Assembly (NCBI GenBank): GCA_963751665.1
Contig: CAVVVF010000004.1
Span: 124,001-188,000, forward strand
DNA from: AC-69 sp963751665
Lineage (GTDB): Bacteria; Actinomycetota; UBA4738; HRBIN12
Reading direction: 5' to 3'
Length of the DNA stretch: 64,000 nucleotides
Below, one piece after another: positions 17,384 through 25,670 of the stretch. The position numbers and the translations under genes were made by a program. The notes beneath the pieces are model-generated. The model worked only from the letters and a program-made list of their open reading frames with translations, made no database searches and had not been told where the DNA came from. The number at the start of each line of letters is the position of its first letter. The stretch's first letter is position 1.

Positions 17384-18816
17384 GCCGCGCCGTGCGCCGG
17401 TCGCTGTCGGTCGTGGCGATCGCCGCCGTCGTGGTGCTGTGGCCGGCGGCAGCGTCCGCGCACCCCCTGGGGAACTTCACGATCAACCTGTACAGCGGGA
17501 TCCAGCTCACGCCGGGCCAGGTTCGCATCGAGTACGTCGTGGACATGGCCGAGATCCCGACGTTCCAGGAGATGGCCGACATCGACGCGAACGGCGACGG
17601 ACAGGCGAGCGACGCCGAGCGGGCGGCGTGGGCCGGTCGTTCTGCACCAGGGCTGCTGGCGAACGTGTCCTTGGCCGTCGACGGGCGTCCGGTGGCGCTG
17701 GGCGTCGCCTCGAGCTCGATGCGGTTCCGCCCTGGGCAGGGTGGCCTGCCGATCCTCCGCCTGGAGGCCACGTTCGCCGGCTCGATCCAGACCGCCGGCG
17801 CCCTCACCTACCGGGACGGGAACTATCCGGGACGGATCGGTTGGCGGGAGATCACGGCCTCCGCCCACGACGGGGTGGCGCTCCCGCGGTCCTCGGTGCC
17901 GGCCGGGAGCGTGAGCGACGCGCTCCTCTCCTATCCGCAGGACCTGCTCTCCAGCCCGCTGCACGTGACGAGGGCGACGGTCGCCTACGCCCCCGGCGTG
18001 AGCGCGCCCGCAGCGCCCGCGGAGCGGGCCGCCGCGGGCGCCCGCCCCGGCGTAACCGGCGGCGCGTTCGCCGGCCTCGTGTCCCATACGGGCCTCCCGC
18101 TCGTCGCGCTCTCGATCCTCCTGGCGATGGCGTTCGGCGCACTGCACGCCCTGGGGCCTGGACACGGCAAGACGCTGATGGCGGCGTACCTGGTGGGCGC
18201 GGGCGGGCGGGCCCGGCAAGCCGCGGCCATCGGCGGGGCCGTGGCGGTCATGCACATCGCCTCGGTGCTGGCCCTGGGGCTGGTGGTCATGTCCGCGGAG
18301 CGATGGTTCCCGCCCGAGCGCGTCTATCCCTGGCTGGGGCTGGCTTCGGGCCTCGTGGCCTTGGGTCTGGGATCCGCGCTCCTTCTCACCCGGCTCGCCG
18401 CATGGACGCACGGGGCCCGCCTCGGGAACGAGCGCTTACCCGGGCACGCGCACCCTCATGGCCACGCTCACGACGGCCACGATCACGGAGACGACTCGAG
18501 CGGACCCGTGGTGTCGCGACGGGGCCTGGCCGCCCTTGCCATTGCCGGGGGCATCCTGCCGTCGCCCACCGCGTTGGTCGTCCTGCTCGCCTCGATCGCC
18601 TTCCACCGAGTCCTGTTCGGCCTGGTCCTGATCGCGGCGTTCAGCCTTGGCCTGGCCGGCGCCCTGATGGTGGTGGGGATCATCGCGATCCGGGCCAGGG
18701 AGATGGTCGCCCGGCGGATGTCCTCGCGTCTCGCGCCGCTCGTCCCGGCGCTGTCGGCGAGCGCGATCGTCGCCGTCGGGCTGTTCCTGACCCTGCGGGG
18801 GCTGGCGCAGCTGTGA
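17380..18816 (+). CDS. NicO-type nickel/cobalt transporter
   Basis: A 478-residue protein. The N terminus is a cleavable signal (AAASAHPLGNFTINLYSG) followed by an extracytoplasmic domain of about 200 residues containing DIDANGDGQASDAE, an EF-hand-like loop. The C-terminal half is a NicO/RcnA-type transporter with the signature HALGPGHGKTLMAAYLVG and a His/Asp-rich loop HAHPHGHAHDGHDHGDD (about residues 354-372) that can bind Ni/Co. Six or so membrane helices follow the usual pattern. It is intact. The genes before it (DUF4331 and TPR) suggest an exported metal-handling unit; direction of transport is inferred from the His-rich loop. Confidence 0.85.
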   Translation: MSRAVRRSLSVVAIAAVVVLWPAAASAHPLGNFTINLYSGIQLTPGQVRIEYVVDMAEIPTFQEMADIDANGDGQASDAERAAWAGRSAPGLLANVSLAVDGRPVALGVASSSMRFRPGQGGLPILRLEATFAGSIQTAGALTYRDGNYPGRIGWREITASAHDGVALPRSSVPAGSVSDALLSYPQDLLSSPLHVTRATVAYAPGVSAPAAPAERAAAGARPGVTGGAFAGLVSHTGLPLVALSILLAMAFGALHALGPGHGKTLMAAYLVGAGGRARQAAAIGGAVAVMHIASVLALGLVVMSAERWFPPERVYPWLGLASGLVALGLGSALLLTRLAAWTHGARLGNERLPGHAHPHGHAHDGHDHGDDSSGPVVSRRGLAALAIAGGILPSPTALVVLLASIAFHRVLFGLVLIAAFSLGLAGALMVVGIIAIRAREMVARRMSSRLAPLVPALSASAIVAVGLFLTLRGLAQL

Positions 18817-18831
18817 GGACCTGCTCGGTCG

Positions 18832-19578
18832 CTAGGCCGCCCGTGGTTGTGCCAGGAACGCGTGCCAGGTGTGGCCCAGGTGCGAGGGGCTCTGGGGCGC
18901 GTCGCCGATCCGTTCCTCGGTGACGAGGATCTCGTCGTACCGGCCGGCATCGACCGTGAGCTCCAGCAACACCAGTCCGTCCTCTGGGACGAACGCGCCG
19001 TCCTCGACGCGGACGAAAGCGCCGTTGCTGCCCAGCCACAGCTGGTACACCCGGCCCTGCGACGGCATCGGCACGTCACGGCCGATGACGTACATGCGCT
19101 GAAGGCCCGGCCCCGACACCTCCACCAGCCCGGCGGCGGTCTGCCCCTGGCTCTGGAGGCTCACCGGGCTGGTGCCCGGCTGCTGGAGGGCCTCCATCGC
19201 CGCCAGCAACCGGCCCCGCTGCTGCTCCGTCCTCGAGACCCGGTCCCCGAGGGAGATCGACAGGCCGGCCAGGCCGACCAGGGCCGCGACCCCCGCCGCC
19301 ACGGCCACCAGCGACGCGCGGTGGCGCCCGCGGACCGGGGTCTCGGCCACGCCCCGGCGGATCCGGGGCAGCAACAGATCGGGCGGCTGAGCCGGAGAGA
19401 CGGCCAGGGCCAGGTCGCCCGCCACGGCCTGGAAGCCGGCCATCGCGTCCCGGCACTGGTGGCAGGACGGGACGTGCTCGGACAGGAGCCGGTCGGCCTC
19501 GACGGCGTCCTCGCCGGACAGGCCGAGCAGGACGTATCCCGCGAGCAGCTCCTCGATCCGGTCGTGGTCCTCGTTCAT
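18832..19578 (-). CDS. Anti-sigma factor (RskA-like, zinc-binding)
   Basis: A 248-residue membrane-bound anti-sigma factor. The N-terminal ZAS-like motif HVPSCHQC (His plus two Cys) binds zinc and the sigma factor. One membrane helix (SLVAVAAGVAALVGLAGLSI) leads to an extracytoplasmic RskA-type domain with GRVYQLWLGSNG and VPEDGLVLLELTVDAG. It directly follows the ECF sigma gene (stop and ATG adjacent), the standard sigma/anti-sigma arrangement, and should hold that sigma inactive until an envelope signal arrives. Confidence 0.92.
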   Translation of the reverse strand: MNEDHDRIEELLAGYVLLGLSGEDAVEADRLLSEHVPSCHQCRDAMAGFQAVAGDLALAVSPAQPPDLLLPRIRRGVAETPVRGRHRASLVAVAAGVAALVGLAGLSISLGDRVSRTEQQRGRLLAAMEALQQPGTSPVSLQSQGQTAAGLVEVSGPGLQRMYVIGRDVPMPSQGRVYQLWLGSNGAFVRVEDGAFVPEDGLVLLELTVDAGRYDEILVTEERIGDAPQSPSHLGHTWHAFLAQPRAA

Positions 19579-20144
19579 TCAGTCCTCTCGGTACAGGGCC
19601 CGGCGGAGCTTCCGCATCGCGGCCAGGGTCCTTGTCTTGACGGTCCCGACCGGGATACCGAGCTCCTGGGCGATCATGGCCTGCGTGTAGCCTCCGAAGT
19701 AGGCCAGCTCGACGACCCTTCGCTGATCGGGGGGAGCGTCCGCAGCGCCTCCCGGACCTCCTTGCGGCGGGTCGCGAGGTAGGCGTCCTCGACGACTTCC
19801 TCAGCTACATCTTCGCCGGGGCCCCTCTCCAGGTTCGAGGCTCGTTCGGCCCGTCTGCGGAGCCGTTCCTCCCGCCTGACCGTGTCCACCGCCCGGTGGT
19901 GGACGAGCGAGAGGAAGAAGCTCCGGAAGGGTCCCCGGCCCGGGTCGTAGGCCTCCGGGGCCCGCCACAGCGCCAGGAACGCGTCGTGCACGACCTCCTG
20001 GGCCAGTGAGTCCTGGCCGGTGACCCGAAGCGCCAGGCCGTAGGCGGCCGGGGCGTACCGCCGGTACAGCCCCTCGAACGCCTGGCGGTCGCCCACCGAC
20101 ACGCGTCGGTGGAGCTCGAGGTCGAGGCGGTCGTCCTCCTGCAC
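19579..20144 (-). CDS. ECF-type RNA polymerase sigma factor, frameshifted
   Basis: About 188 residues. Region 2 is seen in AFEGLYRRYAPAAYGLALRV and FRSFFLSLVHHRAVDTVRRE, including the -10 recognition helix. An indel near 19727 moves the frame; region 4 continues as QRRVVELAYFGGYTQAMIAQ then LGIPVGTVKTRT, the helix-turn-helix for -35 binding. The gene ends in YRED with TGA at 19579-19581, directly before the anti-sigma ATG. A GTG start at 20144 is used. Its target promoters are not identifiable here. Confidence 0.9.
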
Positions 20145-20187
20145 GCCCCTCGTTGTATCACTCGACGCTGAGTGCCCCCGGGGCGGC

Positions 20188-20193
20188 TAGGAT
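20188..20193 (+). promoter_or_regulatory. Leaderless -10 element
   Basis: TAGGAT, 8 bp before the GTG at 20202; it favours that start over an upstream one. Confidence 0.5.
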
Positions 20194-20201
20194 GCCCGGC
20201 C

Positions 20202-20441
20202 GTGCGGCGAAGCGTCCTGATGTACTCGCGGCCGGGGTGCGGCCTGTGCGACGAGGCCAGGGAGGTCATCCTGGCCGAACGGGCCACGACCGGCTTCGAC
20301 TTCGAGGAGGTCGACATCTCCGGCGACGACGCCCTCGAGCTCGAGTACGGCATCCGGATCCCGGTCGTGCTCGTGGACGGGCAGGAGCGGTTCGAGGTCC
20401 GGCTGGATCCGGCCGCCTTCGCCGGCGCCGTCCGGCCCTGA
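20202..20441 (+). CDS. Glutaredoxin/thioredoxin-like small redox protein
   Basis: About 79 residues. The redox motif CGLC is in MYSRPGCGLCDEAREVI, and the cis-Pro is in IRIPVVLVDGQE, both typical of glutaredoxin-family (DUF836-like) proteins. The GTG at 20202 is chosen because it lies 8 bp after a TAGGAT -10 and gives a normal N-terminal beta strand. It sits upstream of rex with a 64-bp gap and is divergent from the sigma gene. It probably acts in cytosolic thiol redox balance. Confidence 0.8.
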   Translation: MRRSVLMYSRPGCGLCDEAREVILAERATTGFDFEEVDISGDDALELEYGIRIPVVLVDGQERFEVRLDPAAFAGAVRP

Positions 20442-20468
20442 CCCCCGCCCAGGGCCCCGCTTGTGCCT

Positions 20469-20487
20469 TCGTGCACCGGTTTCACGA
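20469..20487 (+). promoter_or_regulatory. Degenerate Rex operator-like repeat upstream of rex
   Basis: TCGTG and CACGA half-sites are separated by 9 bp, where a standard Rex operator has 8. It lies just upstream of the rex -10. Autoregulation of rex is common in actinobacteria, but the spacing and base changes keep this tentative; an extra T in the GGTTT run would explain the odd spacing. Confidence 0.35.
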
Positions 20488-20493
20488 TTGCGC

Positions 20494-20499
20494 TACCAT
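20494..20499 (+). promoter_or_regulatory. Leaderless -10 element of rex
   Basis: TACCAT, 6 bp before the GTG at 20506. Confidence 0.45.
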
Positions 20500-20505
20500 C
20501 CGCCC

Positions 20506-21189
20506 GTGACCGAGCGCCCCATCCCGGAGGCCTCCGTCGGGCGGCTTCCCATCTACCTCCGGGCCCTCGTGGACATCGCCGAGGGTGGGGCCATCACGGT
20601 CTCCTCCGAGACCCTGGCGGAGGCGGCCGGGGTGAACTCGGCGAAGGTGCGAAAGGACCTCTCACACCTCGGCTCCTACGGCACGCGGGGGGTGGGCTAC
20701 GACGTCGCCTACCTCATCCACCAGGTTCGCCGGGAGCTCGGCCTGACCCAGCACTGGCCCATCGTCATCGTGGGGGTCGGCAACCTCGGCCATGCCCTGG
20801 CCAACTACCGGGGGTTCGCCGAGCGAGGCTTTCGGATCGCCGGCCTGGTGGATGCGGACCGGGCAAAGGTGGGCGAGCAGGTGGGGAGCATCACCGTTCG
20901 TCACCTCGACGACCTGGCGAAGGTGGTGTGGGAGCAGGGCATCGCGATCGGGGTCATCTGCACCCCCGCCCCGGAGGCCCAGGGAGTGGCGGAAGCTCTG
21001 GTGGCGGCGGGGGTCCGGTCCATCCTCAACTTCGCCCCGGCCGTGCTCTCGGTTCCCGAGGGCGTGTCGGTTCGCAAGGTGGACCTGGCTATCGAGCTCC
21101 AGATCCTGGCGTTCTACGAGCAGCGCAAGGCGGCGCTTGCCGACGTGAAGCGGCGGGGTCGGGCGGTGGCGGACCTGACGAAGGTCTGA
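20506..21189 (+). CDS. rex: Redox-sensing transcriptional repressor Rex
   Basis: A 227-residue repressor that binds DNA when NADH/NAD+ is low and lets go when NADH binds. Residues 10-80 form the winged helix (SVGRLPIYLRAL, VNSAKVRKDLSHLGSYGTRG, GYDVAYL), and GVGNLG at 90-95 starts the Rossmann NADH domain; the C-terminal swap helix is IELQILAFYEQRKAAL. The GTG at 20506 is chosen because it follows a TACCAT -10 by 6 bp and matches the family start. Four good Rex operators occur in this same window, at 26106, 39310, 39339 and 56206, all at respiratory operons. Confidence 0.96.
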   Translation: MTERPIPEASVGRLPIYLRALVDIAEGGAITVSSETLAEAAGVNSAKVRKDLSHLGSYGTRGVGYDVAYLIHQVRRELGLTQHWPIVIVGVGNLGHALANYRGFAERGFRIAGLVDADRAKVGEQVGSITVRHLDDLAKVVWEQGIAIGVICTPAPEAQGVAEALVAAGVRSILNFAPAVLSVPEGVSVRKVDLAIELQILAFYEQRKAALADVKRRGRAVADLTKV

Positions 21190-21208
21190 GCGCGGATCGG
21201 GCCCGCGC
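21190..21208. terminator. Weak hairpin between convergent rex and bc operons
   Basis: GCGCGG (21190-21195) can pair with CCGCGC (21203-21208) in the 30-bp gap between the rex stop and the end of the minus-strand operon. Confidence 0.3.
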
Positions 21209-21219
21209 CCTCGGCCCAG

Positions 21220-21333
21220 CTACTTGGCGATCGTGATCCAGAGCACGATGAAGATCACGATCATCATCACGCCGAACAGGATGAACTGCACGACGCCCTG
21301 GTCGAGCAGCGGCCTGGCCTCCTGTGCAAGCAT
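21220..21333 (-). CDS. 37-aa single-helix membrane peptide at the end of the bc operon
   Basis: A small gene too short for usual gene finding. It encodes MLAQEARPLLDQGVVQF followed by one strongly hydrophobic helix (ILFGVMMIVIFIVLWITIA) and a final Lys. A perfect AAGGAG ribosome site lies at 21345-21340, 6 bp before the ATG and directly after the TAG of the cytochrome c gene, so it is the last gene of the operon and translated well. Single-helix peptides are common accessory subunits of cytochrome bc/b6f and oxidase complexes; that role is inferred. No family name is assigned. Confidence 0.72.
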   Translation of the reverse strand: MLAQEARPLLDQGVVQFILFGVMMIVIFIVLWITIAK

Positions 21334-21345
21334 CGATGTCTCCTT

Positions 21346-22829
21346 CTAGGCGGGCCCATACCACGGCGGCGCGGTCCCGCCGGTCAGGATGTCCTTGCGC
21401 TCCCGCTCCGCCCGGTCCAGGAACGGCAGGTGGACGGCGAACCCGACGATCGAGCCGATCAGGAACATCCACGAGTAGATGGGGACGCTCCCGCTGTCGT
21501 GTCGCAGGTACACCGTGATGAGGGGCCCGCCGCTGTTGTAGAAGGCCTGCGCCGCGGCGAGCGACACGTCGCCTGCCGCGGCGAACCGAACGTTCTGCAC
21601 CGTGAAGTCCGTGGTCTGGAACGCCCCCGACTCGAACTGGCCCTAGCCCGGCCCTCTGGTTGGCCTGCTGGGCCAGGTAGGACTGGATCGACCCGGTGAC
21701 CGACTGCACGGAGGCGGACAGGCCCGGGGTCGGCGCCTTCCACGCGTCTCCGGTCGGGGTAGGTCTTGAACTGCGGGTAGGGAAGATCGGTCACGTTCTG
21801 GCCCGGCCGCCTCCACGACCCATCCCGGCTCGCGCCCCCGCGGCCCCAGGTCCACCGGCGTCTTCGGGCCCTGGGAGAAGAACCCGAAGGTCCACACGGC
21901 CGAGAACAGCATCATCCATCGCGAAGAACGAGACCGACGAGGACCAGGTAGCCCATCTTCCGGCCGAACACCGCGGACAGCATCAGCAGGACGCTGCCGA
22001 TGAACAGGATGAAGCCCACCGCGACGCCCAGGCCGCCCTTCACCAGGTTGCCGCACTCGATGTGGAACCCGAGGCACGTCTGGGCCAGCATCATGGCGGC
22101 GCGTTGGTTGTCGGCGGCTCCCGGCGGGGGACCGAACTCCTTCACGGCGGCCTTCGTCGCGTCGGGGTTGATGCAGACGTTGTGCTTGAACGGGACCTGG
22201 GATTCGTCCTGGATCGAAACGACGTAGTTCACGATGTCGTTGATCTGCTGGTCGTCGAGGGCGCCCGCGTACCGGATGCTCCAGGACGGCATGAGGCCCC
22301 GGCCCTGCTGGATCGTGATGTAGATGTCGTTCAGGCTGTAGATGAGCACGTGGCCGGTCCAGGGTCCGCCGCAGACCGTCGTGAGGTTGGGCGTGGGGGT
22401 CGGTGTCTGGGTGGTCGTGTTCAGGATCACCGAGCCCCGGAGCTCCGGCCCGTGGCAGCGGACGCACCCGACGCCGCCCTGGTTCTCCTCGCTGAACAGC
22501 TGCACGTCGCTCCTGCCCCGGGCGATCGAGTCGGTGAGCAGCGCCTTCTCCTGGTCGAGGTTCGTGTGCGGCTCGAACAGCCAGGTGAGCGGGATCCAGA
22601 TCACGAAGAACGCGACCAGCAGGACCCCCCATCCCTGGAGCTTGGTCAGGAGCGGCGTCTCCAGGTCCGGGTCGGAGGGCCCCGGCCGCATGGCGAAGGG
22701 GATCCGCGGCGGCTCCTCGGTCCTGCGGGCCCTTCCCCGGGACAGGAGCGCGCCGCCCGCCACCAGGAGGACGATCGCGCCTCCCACGGCGAGGATCAGA
22801 CCCTGAGCCTTGCTGAGCGCCAGCATCAC
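21346..22829 (-). CDS. Membrane-bound c-type cytochrome of the bc complex (QcrC-like), frameshifted
   Basis: About 494 residues if read through. One N-terminal and one further membrane helix (LILAVGGAIVLLVAGGALL and VLLVAFFVIWIPLTWLF) precede a periplasmic cytochrome c domain with heme motif CVRCH and a likely axial Met in GLMPSW. Two more Cys occur later (NVCINPD, IECGNLV). A pair of helices follows (VAVGFILFIGSVLLMLS, MMLFSAVWTFGFF), then a tail including a final membrane helix (IYSWMFLIGSIVGFAVHL). Indels near 21925, 21800, 21755 and 21645 break the tail. A GTG (giving MTDLPYPQFKTYP) at 21794 could instead start a separate small protein; I favour one protein. It would pass electrons from the Rieske centre to the caa3 oxidase. 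Confidence 0.75.
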
Positions 22830-22838
22830 GCCCGTCCA

Positions 22839-23576
22839 TCATCCCGGCGCGACGCAGAACGGGCCCTGCGGCGGCTCGTCGATCGTGTTCGTCCCGCGGG
22901 GCGGACCGAGGATGATCTGAGACGTGTCGACCATGACGTCGCCCGACGTGGTGACGGTCACCTTGAACCGGTCCAGTCCGCGAGGGGCCGGCCCGAGCTG
23001 ATACTCGCCCACCCGGTTGTACTTCGATCCGTGGCACGGGCACTCGAACCACTGGGACTGCAGACAGAACGGCACGCGGCACCCCAGGTGCACGCAGCGC
23101 TGGTAGAGGGGCATGATGCCCTGCGCCTCGACCCCCTCGGCGGCGTAGTCGACGCTGCCGGACTTGTGGCCGCTCCAGGCCACGATGTAGAAGCGGCCGG
23201 CCCCGTAGTAGAAGGGCTGGTTGTTCGCGGAGATGAACTCCTTGATGTCGGCGAGCTTGCCGGCCGTGATCACCGAGCCGAACCCGCCCTTCAGGTTGGG
23301 CCACAGGAACGCCAAGGTCGCGCCGCCGAACTCCGCGGCGAAGACGCCGAGCGAGGAAAGGAGCGACCGGCGGAAGAACTCCCGTCGCGTCACCGGCTTC
23401 GGGGTCTTGGCCTGCGCCTCGGCTCGGGCCGCGGGCGCGCCGGGCCCCCCGACCTCAACCCGGGCGGCGCGACGGGCGCGCCGGAACGACAGCCCGAAGA
23501 TGACGGCGAACAGGTCCACGGCGAGGATCACCACGAGCGCCGCGATGGTCCCGCTGGAGAGGGCCAGGGGCGTCAC
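22839..23576 (-). CDS. qcrA: Rieske iron-sulfur subunit of menaquinol:cytochrome c reductase
   Basis: A 245-residue Rieske protein. The cluster-binding boxes CVHLGC and CPCHGS are intact with two Cys and two His ligands. An N-terminal helix (SSGTIAALVVILAVDLFAV) precedes a Tat-type motif TRREFFRR and a second hydrophobic segment, so the C-terminal Rieske domain faces outside. The GTG at 23576 overlaps the stop of the cytochrome b subunit IV gene (GTGA), which fixes the start over a longer upstream reading. It accepts an electron from menaquinol at the outer site. Confidence 0.93.
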   Translation of the reverse strand: MTPLALSSGTIAALVVILAVDLFAVIFGLSFRRARRAARVEVGGPGAPAARAEAQAKTPKPVTRREFFRRSLLSSLGVFAAEFGGATLAFLWPNLKGGFGSVITAGKLADIKEFISANNQPFYYGAGRFYIVAWSGHKSGSVDYAAEGVEAQGIMPLYQRCVHLGCRVPFCLQSQWFECPCHGSKYNRVGEYQLGPAPRGLDRFKVTVTTSGDVMVDTSQIILGPPRGTNTIDEPPQGPFCVAPG

Positions 23577-24437
23577 AGCTCGAAGAACACCCCCTGGGCC
23601 CACGGCCACACCCAGTTGTACCCGGTGCCGCGGAAGAACGAGCCGATGATCGTGAGCGTCGCGCCGAACATGAACAGCATCGTGAACATCGTGATGGCGA
23701 TCTTGCGGTCACCCGGCTTCGTGCTCGGGTTGCGGTCGATGAACGGCGCGGCGGCCAGGCCGGTCAGGATGATGATGAAGGGGATGGTGACGCCCGCCAC
23801 GAGCGGGTGGAAGTAGCGCAACAGCTCCTGCAGGCCCAGGAAGTACCAGGGAGCCTTCGACGGGTTCGGCGTGAGGTTCGGGTTCGCCAGCTCGCGGAGC
23901 GGCGCGTTGACGAACGTCGAGAAGACCACCAGGCCCGCCGATACGACGAGGAGCGCGATGAACTCCTCGATCAGAAGGTGCGGCCAGACATTGATGCGGT
24001 CGCCCTGCTCCCGCTCGACCCGCTGGATGCCCTCGGGGGGGACCAGCGCCAGGAGGCGGTGCTTCTCCGGCGCGCCCTTCTTGGGCTCGGGGACGTTGCC
24101 GGTGGGTAGTGGAGCTTCCCGGACGGGGGTGGGCATCGCGGCGGACGCGACCGGCGCGGCGAGTGTGGGAGCTGCTGCGGCGGCGGGCACGGGAGCTGCG
24201 GCGGCGGCGGGCAGCGGGAGCTGCGGCGGCGGCTGGCGCCGGGGCGGCTGCTGCGGTGGAGGTGGGAGCGGCAGGCGCCGGCGTTGCGCTTTCGCCGTGG
24301 GCCGCCCGGTACGCGCGGACGGCGGCCGAGCGGGCTCGGCCTTCGGCCACCCGCCGGTCGGTCCCCTTGGCCAGCTCCTCCGCCAGGACCTTCTCGTAGG
24401 TCTCCTGGTCGAGCTGTGCTTCCTCTCGTCGCGCCAT
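23573..24437 (-). CDS. qcrB: Cytochrome b subunit IV-like (C-terminal half) of the bc complex, frameshifted
   Basis: About 288 residues corresponding to the PetD/subunit IV half of cytochrome b. The conserved core has PEGIQRVEREQGDRINVWP, a membrane helix with FIALLVVSAGLVVFSTFV, the segment NPSKAPWYFLGLQELLRYF (the quinol-site PEWY equivalent is here APWY) and two to three more helices. It carries an unusual N-terminal extension: a Glu-rich start (MARREEAQLDQETYEKVL) and an Ala/Pro-rich linker of about 60 residues, where an indel near 24190 breaks the frame. The stop overlaps the Rieske start. With the next gene upstream it makes a split, b6f-like cytochrome b. Confidence 0.88.
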
Positions 24438-24445
24438 GTCGTCTC

Positions 24446-25216
24446 CTAGAGCGGTCCGGAGATCCCGCCGTCCTTGCGGATCCTCCAGAAGTGCACGGAC
24501 AGGAAGATCACCAGCACGAACGGCAACGCCAGCACGTGCAGCACGTACCACCGGAGCAGGGTCTGCGGTCCGACCACCACCCCGCCGAGCAGCACGAAGT
24601 TGGCCTGCTTGGCCACGAAGGGCGAGTAGCCGGCCAGGCTCGTGCCCACCGTGATGGCCCAGATCGCCAGCTGGTCCCACGGCAGCAGGTAGCCGGTGAA
24701 TGACAGCCCGAGCGTGAGGAAGAGCAGGATCACGCCCACCACCCAGTTGAACTCACGAGGCGGCTTGTAGGCGCCGGTGTAGAACACCCGGGCCATGTGC
24801 AGGGTCACGCTGAACACCATGAGGTGGGCGCCCCACCGATGGAGGTTGCGCACCAGGTCGCCGAAGAACACGGCCGTCCGGATGCTCTGCATGTCGCCGT
24901 AGGCCGTGGCTCCGCCGATGTCGGCCATGGGACGGTAGAAGAACATCAGGAAGATGCCGGTCACGGTCAGGAGGATGAACAGGAAGAAGGACAGGCCACC
25001 CAGGCAGAACGTGTACGTCAGCTTCAGCCCGTGGCGCTTCATCTTCACGGGATGGAGGTGGTACAGGACGTTGTTCATCGTGGCCAGGGCCCGGTCCCGG
25101 GATGTGTCCTTGTAGCCCCTGCGGAAGATGGATCCGGGCCGGAACATCGACTTCCAGACCTCGGTCTCCCGGACGCGGTCGAGCACCTCCCCGGGCGACG
25201 GCGGCTTGAGCTTCAC
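24446..25216 (-). CDS. qcrB: Cytochrome b6-like (N-terminal half) of the bc complex
   Basis: A 256-residue, four-helix cytochrome b subunit holding both b hemes. Conserved features are LHRWGAHLMVFSVTLHMARVF (His ligands in the heme helices), GYLLPWDQLAIWA and the final helix with LLRWYVLHVLALPF plus VHFWRIRKDGG. An N-terminal cytoplasmic stretch of about 55 residues precedes the core. GTG at 25216 with AAGGGGAAGG upstream. A one-gene cytochrome b would be about 400-550 residues, so this is the split form. Intact. Confidence 0.92.
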   Translation of the reverse strand: MKLKPPSPGEVLDRVRETEVWKSMFRPGSIFRRGYKDTSRDRALATMNNVLYHLHPVKMKRHGLKLTYTFCLGGLSFFLFILLTVTGIFLMFFYRPMADIGGATAYGDMQSIRTAVFFGDLVRNLHRWGAHLMVFSVTLHMARVFYTGAYKPPREFNWVVGVILLFLTLGLSFTGYLLPWDQLAIWAITVGTSLAGYSPFVAKQANFVLLGGVVVGPQTLLRWYVLHVLALPFVLVIFLSVHFWRIRKDGGISGPL

Positions 25217-25241
25217 CCCGGCCTTCCCCTTCCTTCTCTGA

Positions 25242-25640
25242 CTATCCGGCCTCCGCCTTCTGCGACATTGGGACGGATGCCATCGTGCGCCTGCCGGCCG
25301 TTTCCTCGGGCAGCCGCGCGTAGTAGAGCACGTCCGTGGGGCATCGTTCGACGCACACCGAGCAACGCGTGCAGGCGTTGTCGTCCACGACGAAGACCGC
25401 GTTGGCGATCTGGATCTCCGCCTCCACGGCTTCGAGCTCCGCGTCCTGCACGATCTCCGGCGACAGCATGAAGATGCAGTTCCAGGGGCAGACATCCTCG
25501 CACGCCCGGCACAGGATGCAGTTGTCCGGATCGAGCATGAGGTGCTTCGGGGACCTCACGCCTTGGGAGAGCCACGCCGGGTCGACGGTCTCCACGACGT
25601 AGTCCGTGTGGATGTCGACCTCGGTCTTGGTGAACGGCAT
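25242..25640 (-). CDS. Two-cluster 4Fe-4S ferredoxin-like subunit in the bc operon
   Basis: A 132-residue protein with two full 4Fe-4S motifs: CILCRACEDVCP (about residues 41-52) and CTRCSVCVERCP (about 90-101). No membrane helix is seen. The layout resembles NuoI/HdrC-type ferredoxins and polyferredoxin subunits. It lies between a small membrane protein and cytochrome b6 in one minus-strand operon, which is not part of a textbook bc1 complex. It could feed electrons into or accept them from the complex on the cytoplasmic side. The ATG at 25640 is the natural start. Confidence 0.85.
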   Translation of the reverse strand: MPFTKTEVDIHTDYVVETVDPAWLSQGVRSPKHLMLDPDNCILCRACEDVCPWNCIFMLSPEIVQDAELEAVEAEIQIANAVFVVDDNACTRCSVCVERCPTDVLYYARLPEETAGRRTMASVPMSQKAEAG

Positions 25641-25670
25641 CGGCCTGTCGAGTCTCCTACGTGCTCTCGG

